64,000 nucleotides of DNA from Aquatica leii (GCA_035610365.1 CM069433.1:166300882-166364881), one strand, 5' to 3'; shown: positions 47,104 through 57,484, counted from the first letter of the stretch. Translations and numbers: made by a program. Notes: generated from the letters alone by a model not told the origin.

Positions 47104-47505
47104 TATTACATTAACAATCTCTACGGGGAGAATATTTCTTCTAAAACCTCCGTATTTTCCAAACTTCGCCACAAACTCGTCAAACTTTTGTGCAATTTAA
47201 CCTTTCTTAGTCGCTGTCGTGACCACAACATCATTCCTGCATTCCTCAAAATTAAGTTCCACATTCAGACACGTTCTTCTAAAAACATCCTACACCGTGC
47301 TAGTCTAGCGTTGATACGCGAACGCATTAAGCAAACTAGGCGAGAGTTAGACACCATTTCGAAACAACTCTTGTATCTTCATCTTGAGTTGGTCAACACT
47401 CTATTCCCGGATGATTGGAATCTCTTTGACAACGTTACTTACCAGCAGTCTGATACCACTCTACGACTAACAACTGAAGTTCATATCAAAAGTTTCAATT
47501 ATTAG
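47104..47505 (+). CDS. Penelope-like element, N-terminal ORF part
   Basis: The open frame starts close to the inverted junction with RYYINNLYGENISSKTSVFS and has no clear ATG; a TTG lies at 47,188. It continues HNIIPAFLKIKFHIQTRSSK, then LALIRERIKQTRRELDTISK and ends WNLFDNVTYQQ ... EVHIKSFNY. In PLEs the protein begins with such a segment: a helical region rich in Lys/Arg before the RT, where K.I...R.ELD...KQL..L is typical. It lies six bases upstream of the main ORF in a different frame. I infer that it is the N-terminal part of the same element protein. Confidence 0.6.
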   Translation, partial: YYINNLYGENISSKTSVFSKLRHKLVKLLCNLTFLSRCRDHNIIPAFLKIKFHIQTRSSKNILHRASLALIRERIKQTRRELDTISKQLLYLHLELVNTLFPDDWNLFDNVTYQQSDTTLRLTTEVHIKSFNY

Positions 47506-47510
47506 AATCC

Positions 47511-49538
47511 ATGAATCGTAAAATTTTATCTACTACTAACTTCTTAAAAGCGGTTGTAAATTTATCTAGTTTGATTCTCACTTCAGAACAGGAATCGATG
47601 CAAACTAAACGTTTTAATTTTGTTGTTGCTCCCAAACGTATTCCTAAAGAAGATTTTTTATGTGCTGTCGACCCTTCTATAAAACATCTTCCTCGCCACA
47701 TCTCAGATCCCATTCGAATTAACACTGGCAAAATCCTTGAATCATCTAAAATTCCTAAATCCAACATTTCTAAGTCGGAAGAGTCAGCTCTAAAAAGTCT
47801 TCGTAAGAACCCTGATATAATTGTTCTTCCAGCCGACAAAGGCAACGCCACTGTAGTTTTGAACCAAATTGATTATGTTACGAAAATCAATTCTATTTTG
47901 TCTGAAGAAACTTACGCTCTTCTAACCCATAACCCCACTTCGAGGATTGAACGCGAGGTTAGCCAAATCATCAAATCCTCCAATCTGCCTCCTGAAACTA
48001 AACGTCGACTTACCCCATCAGATTCTAAACCACCACGTCTATACGGACTTCCCAAAATTCACAAACAGGGTATTCCTTTTCGACCTATCGTTAGTACTAT
48101 CCAATCTCTTACTTACAAGCTAGCCAAGTTCTTGTCCAACATTCTTTGCAAGTTTACAGGTAAAACCTCTTCTCACATCCTCAACTCTCAGCATTTTATC
48201 CAACGTCTAGAAACTATAAAACTTGAACCCCAAGATCTTCTGGTGAGCTTTGATGTTACTTCACTTTTTACTAAAGTTCCTATTAAGGATTCGCTTATTA
48301 TCATCAAACAGATTCTGTCTCAACATGGCAAGGACTTGAGTTTGGTTCCTCTTATTGAAAAGTGTCTATCTTCTACTTACTTTCAATTTGATAATAAGTT
48401 TTACGAACAAGTTTCTGGTGCTGCTATGGGTTCTCCTCTATCACCTGTTGTAGCTAACATTTTTATGGAATCCTTTGAAACGGTTGCTTTGGAATCATCA
48501 ATATTAAAACCTAAAGTGTGGTTTAGATATGTTGACGACACGTTTATTGTTTGGTCTCATGGTTATCTTGAATTGTCTAAGTTTCTTGATCATCTTAACA
48601 ATCAACACTTAGATATCAAATTTATTATGGAAATCGAAAGTAATGGTTCTCTTCCATTTCTTGACGTTCTTGTGACTCGTAAGCCCGACGGACTTCTAGG
48701 CCATTCTGTTTATCGCAAACCCACCCATACGGACAGATACCTTCATGCTTCGTCTCATCATCATCCTGCACAGAAACGTTCTGTTATTGAATCTTTGGTT
48801 CATCGTGCCCTTTCTATTTGTCAACCTGAGAATCTAGACTCAGAACTCCGTCATCTTACTAGAACCTTAGTGAACAATGGTTATGTAAAGCGAGATATTC
48901 ATAGAGTTATTAATCGTCGTTTACATCCACGTACTCGATTACCTAAGGACATTTCTACTCCCGAATCCAACCCGAAATTGGCCTTTTTACCCTACATTCA
49001 CAAGGTTACAGATCATATAGGGAAACTCCTTCGTAAGAATGGTATTAAACCCATATTCAACTCGACAGGCAAAATCTCTCAGATTCTTCCTTCTCCCAAA
49101 GACAAATTCCCTACACTTTCATCTCAAGGTGTATACCAAATTCCTTGTTCTTGTGGTTTAGTCTACATTGGTGAAACCGGTCGTTCCGTCATTACTCGCA
49201 TTTCAGAACATGATCGTTGTATAAGGAAAAGATATACTTCCAAGTCTGCGGTCGCTGAACATCATTTTACTACAGGTCACAAGATAGATTTTGATAATGT
49301 TTCGTTGATTGCCAAATCTCCATTCTTTTTCAACAGGAAATTGCGAGAAAGCATAGAAATCATCAAACACCCCAATAACTTCAATCGCGATCATGGTTTC
49401 GAACTATCCCCTCTTTGGTTCCCGGTTATTAGTCATTTATCAAAAACATGCCCCTTAGCAACCGTAACCCAATCAGGGTCGAGCTTAATCATCCGTGACG
49501 ATCCTTTTCTTTTAAATACGGAGACTATTTCTTCTTAA
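47511..49538 (+). CDS. Penelope-like reverse transcriptase with GIY-YIG endonuclease (675 aa)
   Basis: This multidomain protein copies the element RNA and cuts target DNA. The first 150 residues are the PLE-specific region with KRIPKEDFLCAVDPSIKHLP and IIVLPADKGNATVVLNQIDY. The RT core follows: RLYGLPKIHKQGIPFRPIVS (about 176-196), VSFDVTSLFTKVPI (motif A), AMGSPLSPVVANIFME (motif B) and RYVDDTFIVW with the catalytic YVDD at residues 340-343. A linker leads to the GIY-YIG nuclease: GVY at 540-542, VYIG at 551-554, GRS..TRISEH after it, and SAVAEH with Glu at about 583. A CSCG pair lies in the nuclease, as in Penelope proteins. No stop interrupts the frame. The ATG at 47,511 is the first Met but probably not the true N-terminus. 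Confidence 0.9.
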   Translation: MNRKILSTTNFLKAVVNLSSLILTSEQESMQTKRFNFVVAPKRIPKEDFLCAVDPSIKHLPRHISDPIRINTGKILESSKIPKSNISKSEESALKSLRKNPDIIVLPADKGNATVVLNQIDYVTKINSILSEETYALLTHNPTSRIEREVSQIIKSSNLPPETKRRLTPSDSKPPRLYGLPKIHKQGIPFRPIVSTIQSLTYKLAKFLSNILCKFTGKTSSHILNSQHFIQRLETIKLEPQDLLVSFDVTSLFTKVPIKDSLIIIKQILSQHGKDLSLVPLIEKCLSSTYFQFDNKFYEQVSGAAMGSPLSPVVANIFMESFETVALESSILKPKVWFRYVDDTFIVWSHGYLELSKFLDHLNNQHLDIKFIMEIESNGSLPFLDVLVTRKPDGLLGHSVYRKPTHTDRYLHASSHHHPAQKRSVIESLVHRALSICQPENLDSELRHLTRTLVNNGYVKRDIHRVINRRLHPRTRLPKDISTPESNPKLAFLPYIHKVTDHIGKLLRKNGIKPIFNSTGKISQILPSPKDKFPTLSSQGVYQIPCSCGLVYIGETGRSVITRISEHDRCIRKRYTSKSAVAEHHFTTGHKIDFDNVSLIAKSPFFFNRKLRESIEIIKHPNNFNRDHGFELSPLWFPVISHLSKTCPLATVTQSGSSLIIRDDPFLLNTETISS

Positions 49539-49762
49539 GTCACTTCTACGGAGTTTAGAATCTGGCTTGGTTCACAAGTTTATTACCTAACTCGGTAGTG
49601 GTTCTTTGTTAGATTTTCGTTTGCTTTTTCAGGTTATCGTTTTCTTTCTCACCTTTTCATAGTTTATGTTATGGCTTGTTTTACAAGTGGATAACCTAAC
49701 TTTTGAGAAGTTCTTAGTAAGATTTCGATTGCTTGTTTGAGTTTTGCGATTTATCTCACGCC

Positions 49763-49815
49763 CTGATGAAGCCCCTTACGAAAGTGGGCGAAACGTTGGC
49801 AGCTTCGGTTGCAAC
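49763..49815 (+). ncRNA. Hammerhead-ribozyme-like core in the Penelope-like 3' terminal repeat
   Basis: The sequence reads CTGATGA, then a stem GCCC (loop) GGGC, then GAAAC. These are the conserved CUGAUGA - stem II - GAAA elements of a hammerhead. A hairpin GTTGGCAGC-TTCG-GTTGCAAC (49,795-49,815) follows and could be an extended stem III with a UUCG loop. Hammerhead motifs are known in PLE terminal repeats. I could not identify a convincing stem I partner, so self-cleavage is inferred only. The same core lies inverted at 46,200-46,230. Confidence 0.55.
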
Positions 49816-49899
49816 TATGACACGGCCCAAACCCGGAAGACATTCTAATGTTAGTATAGATTCCGGCCGTGGAAGCCTTCGCTATTGCGTCAAAATGAT

Positions 49900-52115
49900 T
49901 TCATTCACTAAAGTACATTAATAACGTGTAATTCTGTATTTAATTGGTATGGTGAAATTGATTTGTCAGTTCAGATATTCAAACTTTGGCTATTTGCGTA
50001 TTTGGTTATTTACAGAACAAGAGTATTGTACGATTTTGATTTATTTAAATGTACTGTTAGCATTAAATGGATTTGTTATATAAACTTTAATTGATCATTA
50101 AGGTTAATAATTAAGTAATGCAATAAAATAAACAACAATAAAATTAAAATTAATTCATGCGTATACTGCTCAAAGAGTAACTGTTTGGATAATCCAAGTA
50201 AAGAAAAAAATATGTTGTGCATTGTACAGTAACGTCAATAGTATCTAAACATCAGTTATTTTCTTGTAGTATTTATTGTGCCATTAAAAATAAATTATTT
50301 TACTATTCTTTTAGTTGTTAAATACTGTTATATTAAATAGCTAATTATGTAAAATCAATTTTACATTTTACATATTTCTGAAAGAAACAATTGTTTGAAC
50401 CGCAATTGTAAAATTATTATGTTCTGACATTTTAAACTAATTTAGTGCAGGTATATTTATAATTCCTTACTCAGAAACATTATGTACAAAATTAATCATT
50501 TACAAACGTTGCTACCTCATTCTGAATGCAAATTTTAACATATAGCGTTTCCAAAGTTGTAATCAATATAAAATGTCCTTCTCTAACATCACCCGAAGTT
50601 GTATATACATTTGTATTTATAATTAAGTAAGTAGTAATTAATATATTGCTCAATGACTCAAATTTATTAATTACTTAGCCTCGACTAAAATAGCTGTTTT
50701 TGTACTAAAATTTCCAATTCGTCACTTCTTGCTCGCTTAACTAATTTACTTTCGTAATACTACAAATAGTAAACAATTACAACCCAATTTGCGTGTATAC
50801 GTAAATAAACTCATTATGAATGTATTAGAATACGTATTTGATTTGTTGCAAAAATATAAATAGAAACCAAACCGCCAAGAAAATGTTATGTACTACCTTT
50901 TATACTAAAATAGTTTATACATTTTGATACCAAAAATACTTATAATAGAAAATTTTAAAAAAATTACAGAAAAAACTAAACTACAATATATATTTTTATT
51001 TATACTAACGTAAAATTTGTGTTTTTACTGCTTTTTAAAGCTTTTAATATTTTACTAGAATATAAATTTAGTGAAAAAACTCATTTCTATTTTTATTATT
51101 ATGGTAAAGACGCTTTGGTTTGTAACGTTTACATACATTTCATTGTTTATCATAATAAAATTAGAAACAATTAATAATTGTTATAAATAAAAGAATTATG
51201 TCATTTTTAATTTAATTTGTTGTAATAGAAGCAAGTAATTAAAACTATATAATTTCAATTCATTAACTAAATTTACTGTTAACTAAACGTTAGGTATAAA
51301 CAATTACTTCTAATAAAAAAGTTTAAAAAACAACCCTTTTTATATGGGTCAAATCGGTTGCTATAAACATTGTAATTTATTTGAGTTTTATGAAAGTTAA
51401 CGATATGTTCTACAAAATAACAATTACGGTTTAAACTTTAACTGATAAAAAAAAACTAACGTTTAAGTATACCACACTAAGGAAGTTGTACCGTGTAGAG
51501 ATTTTGCTAGCAGTTTAGCATTATAAATAAATCAGTTTTTTAATTGGCACTACGAAAATGCGTATATTAGTAATTAAAAACAATAATAAAATAAATTAAA
51601 ATTGTACTGAATAAATTAAACATAATTTTTAGGTTTTTAAAGTTTTTTTTGTTACGTGTTTTATAGTTATTTATATGCAACGAACATGCAAACTTACGGC
51701 GCTTAATTAAAAATGTTTCCATTGTGTTGTTTAAAAAAAAATACAACACCAACTGCTTTGAATGTTTATTGTAAAATTCTACGATGCTAAACAAACTAAG
51801 CAAATTTTAGAAAAGACTTTATAAGTATATGAAATTAGTTACATGTTATTTACGGAATATTCACCGAATTTTAACATAAAATTTTAATTTCAAAGTGACA
51901 GATAATTAAAACTCTTATTTATAACACTATTTTTATTTAACCTTAAATAAATGTAAAAAACTAGTACTACAAAATTTTATTAAAATTAAATTCAATCAAG
52001 TATCTATTGGCAAACGTCAGGTAAAAAGTAAAAAAGAATGTAACAATGGCAAACAAATTTAGAAAGCATTGCATTGCAAAAAAATGCACGAAGCTACCGG
52101 AATATTATAAACTTT
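49900..52115. other. A+T-rich stretch, no recognised gene
   Basis: No protein motif, terminal repeat or RNA gene is visible. The minus frame 51,567-51,803 is low complexity. Confidence 0.5.
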
Positions 52116-52124
52116 AGTTAGTTA

Positions 52125-52190
52125 CTAGGATTTGATCCCGGTCGTCCGCATAATAAACGAGGACTTAACGCGCACTATATCACAGCGGCA
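52125..52190 (-). repeat. Degenerate tRNA-derived SINE or tRNA pseudogene
   Basis: On the minus strand GTGATATAGTGCGCG is an A-box-like start. It is followed by GTTAAGTCCTCG and TTTATTATGCGGAC, which form an imperfect anticodon arm. Then comes ACCGGGATCAAATCC, which resembles a T arm with a B box (GGTTCAAATCC with changes). The GTTAAGTC...ATGCGGACGACC order is like many arthropod tRNA-type SINE heads. Base pairing is too poor for a working tRNA. The 3' body and tail were not delimited. Confidence 0.4.
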
Positions 52191-52199
52191 GTAGTTTAA

Positions 52200-53165
52200 T
52201 ACGTACGTAAATAAAAACACGTAAATGCAAAGAGTCAAGTATATAAAGTTTTTAAAACGTTAAATAAGTTATGGGCATTATTACGTTATCCGTTGCAAGT
52301 GCAATCGTTGTAAAGCGGTACAATGCTAACGAATTTTGCAGAAAGTAAATGCAACATATAAATATAAAATATTTATTTGTATCACTATTCCAGAAAGTGC
52401 TATTTTACGAGTATCGGCAGATTTGTAAGCAAAGATGAAGCCGAGACTTCAAAAATGCGAATCCTCGCAAAATATTTTCAGGACGTGTGATACACTTTTT
52501 TTGTGCTAACCTTTATGGTATAAATTTGTTTAAAACAGTTATTTAGGTATTGATTTTTAATAAAATTTAATAAGATGTGTTGATTAAACTGAAACCTGTA
52601 ATAACGAAATTCATAAGTTCATTACAATTTAACTTATATGAAAATAAAACTATTATTGTTTTTAACAATTTTAAAATACATGCAAATGTATTAAATATGT
52701 TTAAACAAATTTTGTTAATGTTATTCCAAACAATAACATAGATAATTGTGTATGTTAATAAATCTAAAAGAATGGCGTAAAAAATGAATGATTATTAGTC
52801 CTAACTTCTAGTTATAAAATTCTACTACAGTTTACCGGTATAGGCCAAAAAAGTAAAATTTTCGGCCGATTATTCTGCTGCAAATTACATCAAAACGGAC
52901 GGAATCGCAAAAAATATTGTCCAACATTGTTTGATTATTTGTTTTTAGCATGTGTTTTGCAACTACCTACTGACTTTTGTATTCTTTAAGACGACATTTG
53001 TAGAATTTTTTATACGAATTATATAAGACCACAACAGCAAGAAACGTTATAAACGTATTTGAAATAAATAACATTTTTTGTTAGATTTAAGCTTCAGTCC
53101 AAGTTAGGAAGAGTAAAAAGTTGTCCGACAAAATACCGATACGATCTGTAGTATAAGAGAAGAAG
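52200..53165. other. A+T-rich stretch, no recognised gene
   Basis: No coding motif or repeat boundary seen. Confidence 0.5.
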
Positions 53166-53169
53166 AAAC

Positions 53170-53450
53170 AATTTACTTAAATTCCAATGCTACCATTGGT
53201 TTGGCAAAAATATGCTTCGGCTCTTGTATAAGCAGATCCTGACTTCTCAAAAAAAAAACTACAAACATTTTTGTTTACTTCAAGAATCCTTCAAAGTTAT
53301 ATTCCTAGTTAGCCAAAATAAATCCATTGCTATTCTTAAAGCTGACAAAGAAAACGCCATTATGCTTATAGATTGATCAGATTGTAATAACAAAATTTTC
53401 AATTTTCTTTCAGATCGTTTCTACAGAGTAATTTTCTAAGATAATTTTTT
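53170..53450 (+). pseudogene. Penelope-like element scrap (N-terminal region of the RT protein)
   Basis: One frame reads NKSIAILKADKENAIMLID and continues NNKIFNFLSDRFYRVI. This resembles the PLE segment I.VLPADKGNATV.....Y..KI...L seen in the 46-kb element at 47,815-47,905. The divergence is large, so it represents another, older lineage. It is broken. Confidence 0.4.
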
Positions 53451-53511
53451 TCTATAGAAAAATCATTCTTTACACTTTCTTGTAGGCAATTTATAACACA
53501 GATAAGAAGCT

Positions 53512-54909
53512 TGTAACCGGCGTTGAAATTTAGCAGTGAATCTTTTATGTAAGACCCCGTAATTAGATTCATCTGGCTGAATTTGCGGTTTTCTGTTTTT
53601 TTTACGATTTTAGCATCGAAAACGTTTTACTCGTTATTTTATTACGTTTGATTTAAGTTTATTTGTATTTAATAGTTATTTCACAATTATTACTGGTTTT
53701 TTTTTTTTGAATGCATAAAGTTCCGTGGTTTTGATTTTGATTTAGTGTTTGTACTTCTGGTTATCTCATTAGAAAAACAACTCTATCTAATTTACGACTT
53801 CCTTTTTGGAATGTAATTTGATCAATTTTTCTTGGTATCTACATTTTGTTTATGTTGAGTTCTTTTACGAGCGTGATTGGGACTACCTGATAATTTAACG
53901 GAGTAAGCGTTTTCTGTAAGAAGATTTTCTTTCTTTCGAGTGCGTACTTGACATGACGCACGTGGCCATTATATTTTTCATCTTTGTTAATTTACTTGGT
54001 TTAGTGTTGCATCTTTTACAAAGATTTTACGGCGCAAGTTCATTGAATTAAGTGGGATTACGAGGTGATATAAGGAGTAAAATTTTGATTTTGGAAGAAT
54101 CTTTTTGTCGCAAGTAAGAATACCGGGTACCGGAATGTAGTCAAGTGTTCGGGGTGTTTTACCCTACCGTTATGCAATACCGCGGAAGTTAAACAAATGG
54201 TGCCGTGAAAATTGAGTGGTGTGATGGGAAATAGTAGTTTTCCAAATTCGTAATTTTACGGTTTAAGGAACTTCATGATATCCATAATAAAACTCACGTT
54301 CGAGTTGGATTTATTTTCGATGTTTTGTGTGAAAAATCCTGTCTTCGCTTTTGTGCGGATTTCAATTAAATAGTGAAATAAATCTTCCGCCGTAATTCCA
54401 TTGTTTGGGAATCCCACCGAGCTTGTATTCGACTACTGTACACCTAGACCGTCCCGGGTTCGATCTAACTTCGAAGCTTCTGGAACCGCTGTGGCCGGCA
54501 GTTCACCTGGAGTATACAATTGAGTAAAAGTATTTATCGAATTTGTTATTACCGTGAAGTGAACCGCGATTGATATGATTTAAAAGCTTTGAATTGAGCC
54601 GACTGAATCACGGCTAACGTTAAATATTTCAAGAAACACTTGAAGGTGTTTGCGTGAAGTTCGCTTTAATTAATTAATTTTGTTTTGTGTATGTAAAAGT
54701 AAGCCTTATTCATGCATGAAAGATAATGTAACGAAAAGTAACATATAATTTATTTGAACGTTTAGTTCGAAGCAAAGTTTCGGACGTAGATTTTATGACT
54801 TTTGCATTTTTTTTTAATTTGTTGTTTGCGGATTAAGTATGCGGTCAAGGCCTTGAATTTTATTTTTATTGTGTTGTATTGAAAAACGAGTTAACGCTTT
54901 TATTATTTT

Positions 54910-54941
<32 letters not shown>

Positions 54942-55239
54942 TAATTTTTGTATTCAGTTTGTGAATTTTTGTCTTGTTTATTATTATTTCTTTTATTATT
55001 TTTATTCAAGTTTGTTTGTTATTCATTTTACTTTTCATATTATTCAGTCAATAAATGTTAAATTGTTAAACTGTAAAGAGCTTTTATTCATTCAGCTGCC
55101 GCGTACGTAAATTTTTAAGAACATTTTAGTATTTAGCTAGTTACAACTCGAGGTAAACCAGGGGTTGTAACCAACCAGATGAGCTTTTGGGTTATCAGGG
55201 GTCCGGAAGCTATTATCATCGTGTCCTTGATTGGCGCCC
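53512..55239 (+). mobile_element. LTR-retrotransposon fossil: second LTR-like unit with primer-site-like motif
   Basis: A block starting TGTAACCGGCG and ending CTAGTTACA at 55,145 (about 1.6 kb) is richer in G+C than its flanks. It contains AATAAA near 55,049 and a (TA)n tract at 54,917-54,941. A leader of about 90 bp precedes TGGCGCCC at 55,232-55,239. The start TGTAACCGGCG resembles TGTTACGGACG at 39,674, so the two units may be distant relatives. No internal genes follow. It is a solo or truncated LTR and old. Confidence 0.4.
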
Positions 55240-55244
55240 TAACT

Positions 55245-55735
55245 GATTTTGAGTGTTTACCTTTTTATTTCGATTTTATGTCAATCTCGTTTCCAAGTTA
55301 TCACGGAATTTTAAAATACAACCCACCCCGTCTCTACTGAGCAGCGGCACAACATCGTTTATGTTACCTCATTTCAGGCAGTGACTTTGTTTTAACTTTG
55401 GCATGTAACAAGCTTCTGATAACTAAAGATACCTGAACTTTATCTAAAAGTAATAACTAACTAAATCTTTTGCTGGCCGATAGCTAACGTTCTAAATTCA
55501 CCTAATCATAAATATTTAAAAAAATTATTTATTTTTCATTTTGTTACAATTTAATTATAATGCCTAGGATATGAGATACGTAAACATATACATAACAACC
55601 ACGGCGTGATGGATTCATTACCGCCATTAGGCCCTTTCATTACGTACTCAAAAATAATATTTCTTTTTCTATTTTTGTTTAGATCTAAACGCTAACAAGT
55701 TTTCTATTTTTTGTGCATTTTTTTCAACATATTTG
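55245..55735. other. Gene-free stretch
   Basis: No recognisable coding region lies between the LTR-like fossil and the next Penelope-like element. Confidence 0.45.
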
Positions 55736-55748
55736 TACAATTTTTGCA

Positions 55749-56980
55749 TATAGTAGAATTCAAGCTTTCACGGCCGTTGCTTAATGTAGCACTGATTTTC
55801 GGGTGTTGTCGCGTCACAAAACTTTCACTTAACGTTTCACTAAATATGCTGTTAGGTTCTTCAGATGGTTTCTAAAGACTGATGTTATCGTCTTACGTTC
55901 TTCGTTATATACCGTTTTTCGTTATATACCGTTTTTCGGTTCCGCTTCGCTAAGCCGTGTCTGTTCTAGTTTGTTGAGTTGCGTTTATAAACGTCTGGTG
56001 ACTTTTTGCATGTTTTTCACGCAGTGTAAATCTCCATCTGTTGCTTAATCTGTCATAGTCATAGCGTACACCGCAAGAAGACACGTACAAACCGGTATCT
56101 ACACGGATCCTCTCATCACCATCAACAACAGAAGGATCCCTCATCAACACACTTCTAAGAAGAGCAGAGAAAATTAGTGATGAAAAACACAAGCGCCGGA
56201 GGTAATCAAACACATCAAAGACGCTCTTATAAAAAATGACTACAACAAAAATTAATAAGACCACAGAAGAAGAAGGAGAAGCAAGCTGAGGTTGCTGCGG
56301 AGACACCGTCAGAAACATAAGCTTACTTACTCTACGTCGCCGGAGTAACTAACAGACTAAAGAGGTTTCTAGAAGAGAAAAACATCACTACACGTTATAA
56401 CACAGTGAAGAGAATAGATCAGCTCATACCACCTAACAAAGATCAACTTCTGAGACTACACACCAATAGCATATACAAATTAGAGTGTATGTGCGGCAAG
56501 AGTTACATCGGACAAACAGGAAGGAGCATTCAGTGCAGGGTTAAAAAACATCAACAAGACGCTCTACTGAGACGCACGGACAAATCTGCAGTAGTGAAGC
56601 ATCTACATGCGAATGGAAATTACCGGTTGGATTACAAGAACGTAAAAGTATTAGCAAGAAGCAGACACTATCTCCAGCGAATAATACTCGAATCACTGGA
56701 AATAATAAAAAATCCTAACAATTTTAACCGTCAGGATGAATATAGATTAAGCAACATATGGAGATCTACGTTGTGTGAAGAACATGCAAGAAGTCGCCAG
56801 AAGTCTATGAACAGACCAGAACAGACACGGATCAGGCAACCAGAGCCAAAAGACGGTACATAACGAGAAAAGCAAGACGATAAAATCAGTTTTTAGAAAT
56901 TTTTTTGAAGAAGCGAACAGCATGATCAGCGAAACGTTAAGTAAAAGTTTTGTGACGCAGGAACACCCAAAAAGTAGTGC
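55749..56980 (+). mobile_element. Second Penelope-like family, short copy with 13-bp target duplications
   Basis: Perfect 13-bp direct repeats TACAATTTTTGCA lie at 55,736-55,748 and 56,981-56,993. The left part (to about 56,094) is an inverted copy of the 3' end. For instance, minus-strand CGAAACGTTAAGT-type sequence and LSNRWRFTLREKHAKSHQ mirror plus-strand LSNIWRSTLCEEHARSRQ. The forward part encodes only the C-terminal GIY-YIG region. The inverted end contains GGCCGTGAAAGCTTGAATTC, related to GGCCGTGGAAGCCTTCGC of the first family. It is a 5'-truncated copy lacking the reverse transcriptase. Confidence 0.88.
56405..56863 (+). pseudogene. GIY-YIG endonuclease part of the second Penelope-like family
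   Basis: This 152-aa open frame begins KRIDQLIPPNKDQLLRLHTN. It continues SIYKLECMCGKSYIGQTGRS (SIY at 22-24 is the GIY equivalent, YIG at about 34-36), with a C-X-C pair between them as in Penelope nucleases. KSAVVKHLHANGNYRLDYKN then carries the S/A...H motif, followed by LESLEIIKNPNNFNRQDEYR, the typical PLE ending E...IIK.PNNFNR. It is clearly divergent from the 46-kb family. The frame is open but is only the C-terminal fragment of the full protein. Confidence 0.8.
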
Positions 56981-57139
56981 TACAATTTTTGCACATTCAT
57001 TGTGATTTAACAAGTAAATAATTAAACGTTAATTTATTTATGGTTTTAAGCTAGTAAATATACTTGTAACAGAAACAAAGTAATTGCTTATTTTTCGATT
57101 TTGTTTTGTATAAAGCAATAAATAAAATTTTGTATGCAT

Positions 57140-57245
57140 CACTGGCTTAACTGGATGATTACGCCCATTGCTCAACATACATCCTTCCGACCAGGGCCCT
57201 TAGGCTAAACCACGTTGCTCTCCAGGCGTAATCATCGTAATAACG
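57140..57245. repeat. Repeat unit 1: inverted GATGATTACGCC / GGCGTAATCATC
   Basis: GATGATTACGCC at 57,154-57,165 and GGCGTAATCATC at 57,225-57,236 form a perfect 12-bp inverted repeat with a 59-nt loop. The loop and right arm (GGGCCCTTAGGCTAAACCAC, GTTGCTCTCCAGGCGTAATC) recur as a direct, diverged copy at 58,812-58,893. It may be a small non-autonomous element. Confidence 0.6.
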
Positions 57246-57484
57246 ATCTAAGTGCACAAATAACTATTAAACTTTTAACTGAGAAAACGGAATCATTTTT
57301 ACTCGATTCTAATGATTGTGTTTATAAGTTGCATAATTTTCGTTGGCAACTTACTGTTAGTTCGGTTAGTTTTTATGTCAATTTTATGCGGTAATTGTAA
57401 CTGATTTAATTAACATCGTTCGATATTTACTGAACATGAAAATATTTTCATGAACCTAGAAACTATCATCCAAAAAAGGTTCAA

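Larger units (their letters stand above)
46150..49885 (+). mobile_element. Penelope-like element, close to whole, with 13-bp target duplications
   Basis: Perfect 13-bp direct repeats TGCGTCAAAATGA flank it (46,137-46,149 and 49,886-49,898). It begins with an inverted partial copy (46,150 to about 47,100) of its own 3' end, then runs forward from 47,100 to the end GGAAGCCTTCGCTAT. It contains a short N-terminal ORF, a 675-aa ORF with reverse transcriptase and GIY-YIG endonuclease, and a 3' terminal repeat. A left inverted tail joined to a forward copy is typical of PLE insertions. The inverted segment is almost identical to the 3' end, which indicates a recent insertion. It looks nearly whole, with about one break. 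Confidence 0.92.

Noticed and set aside
47495-47851. 118-aa minus-strand frame
   Set aside because: It lies entirely over the Penelope-like reverse transcriptase ORF on the other strand and has no family features.
54451-54470. B-box-like CCGGGTTCGATCT within the second LTR-like unit
   Set aside because: No tRNA arms fit around it; probably chance in a G+C-richer block.
54917-54941. (TA)n as an origin or regulatory element
   Set aside because: A simple dinucleotide repeat; nothing else supports a function.
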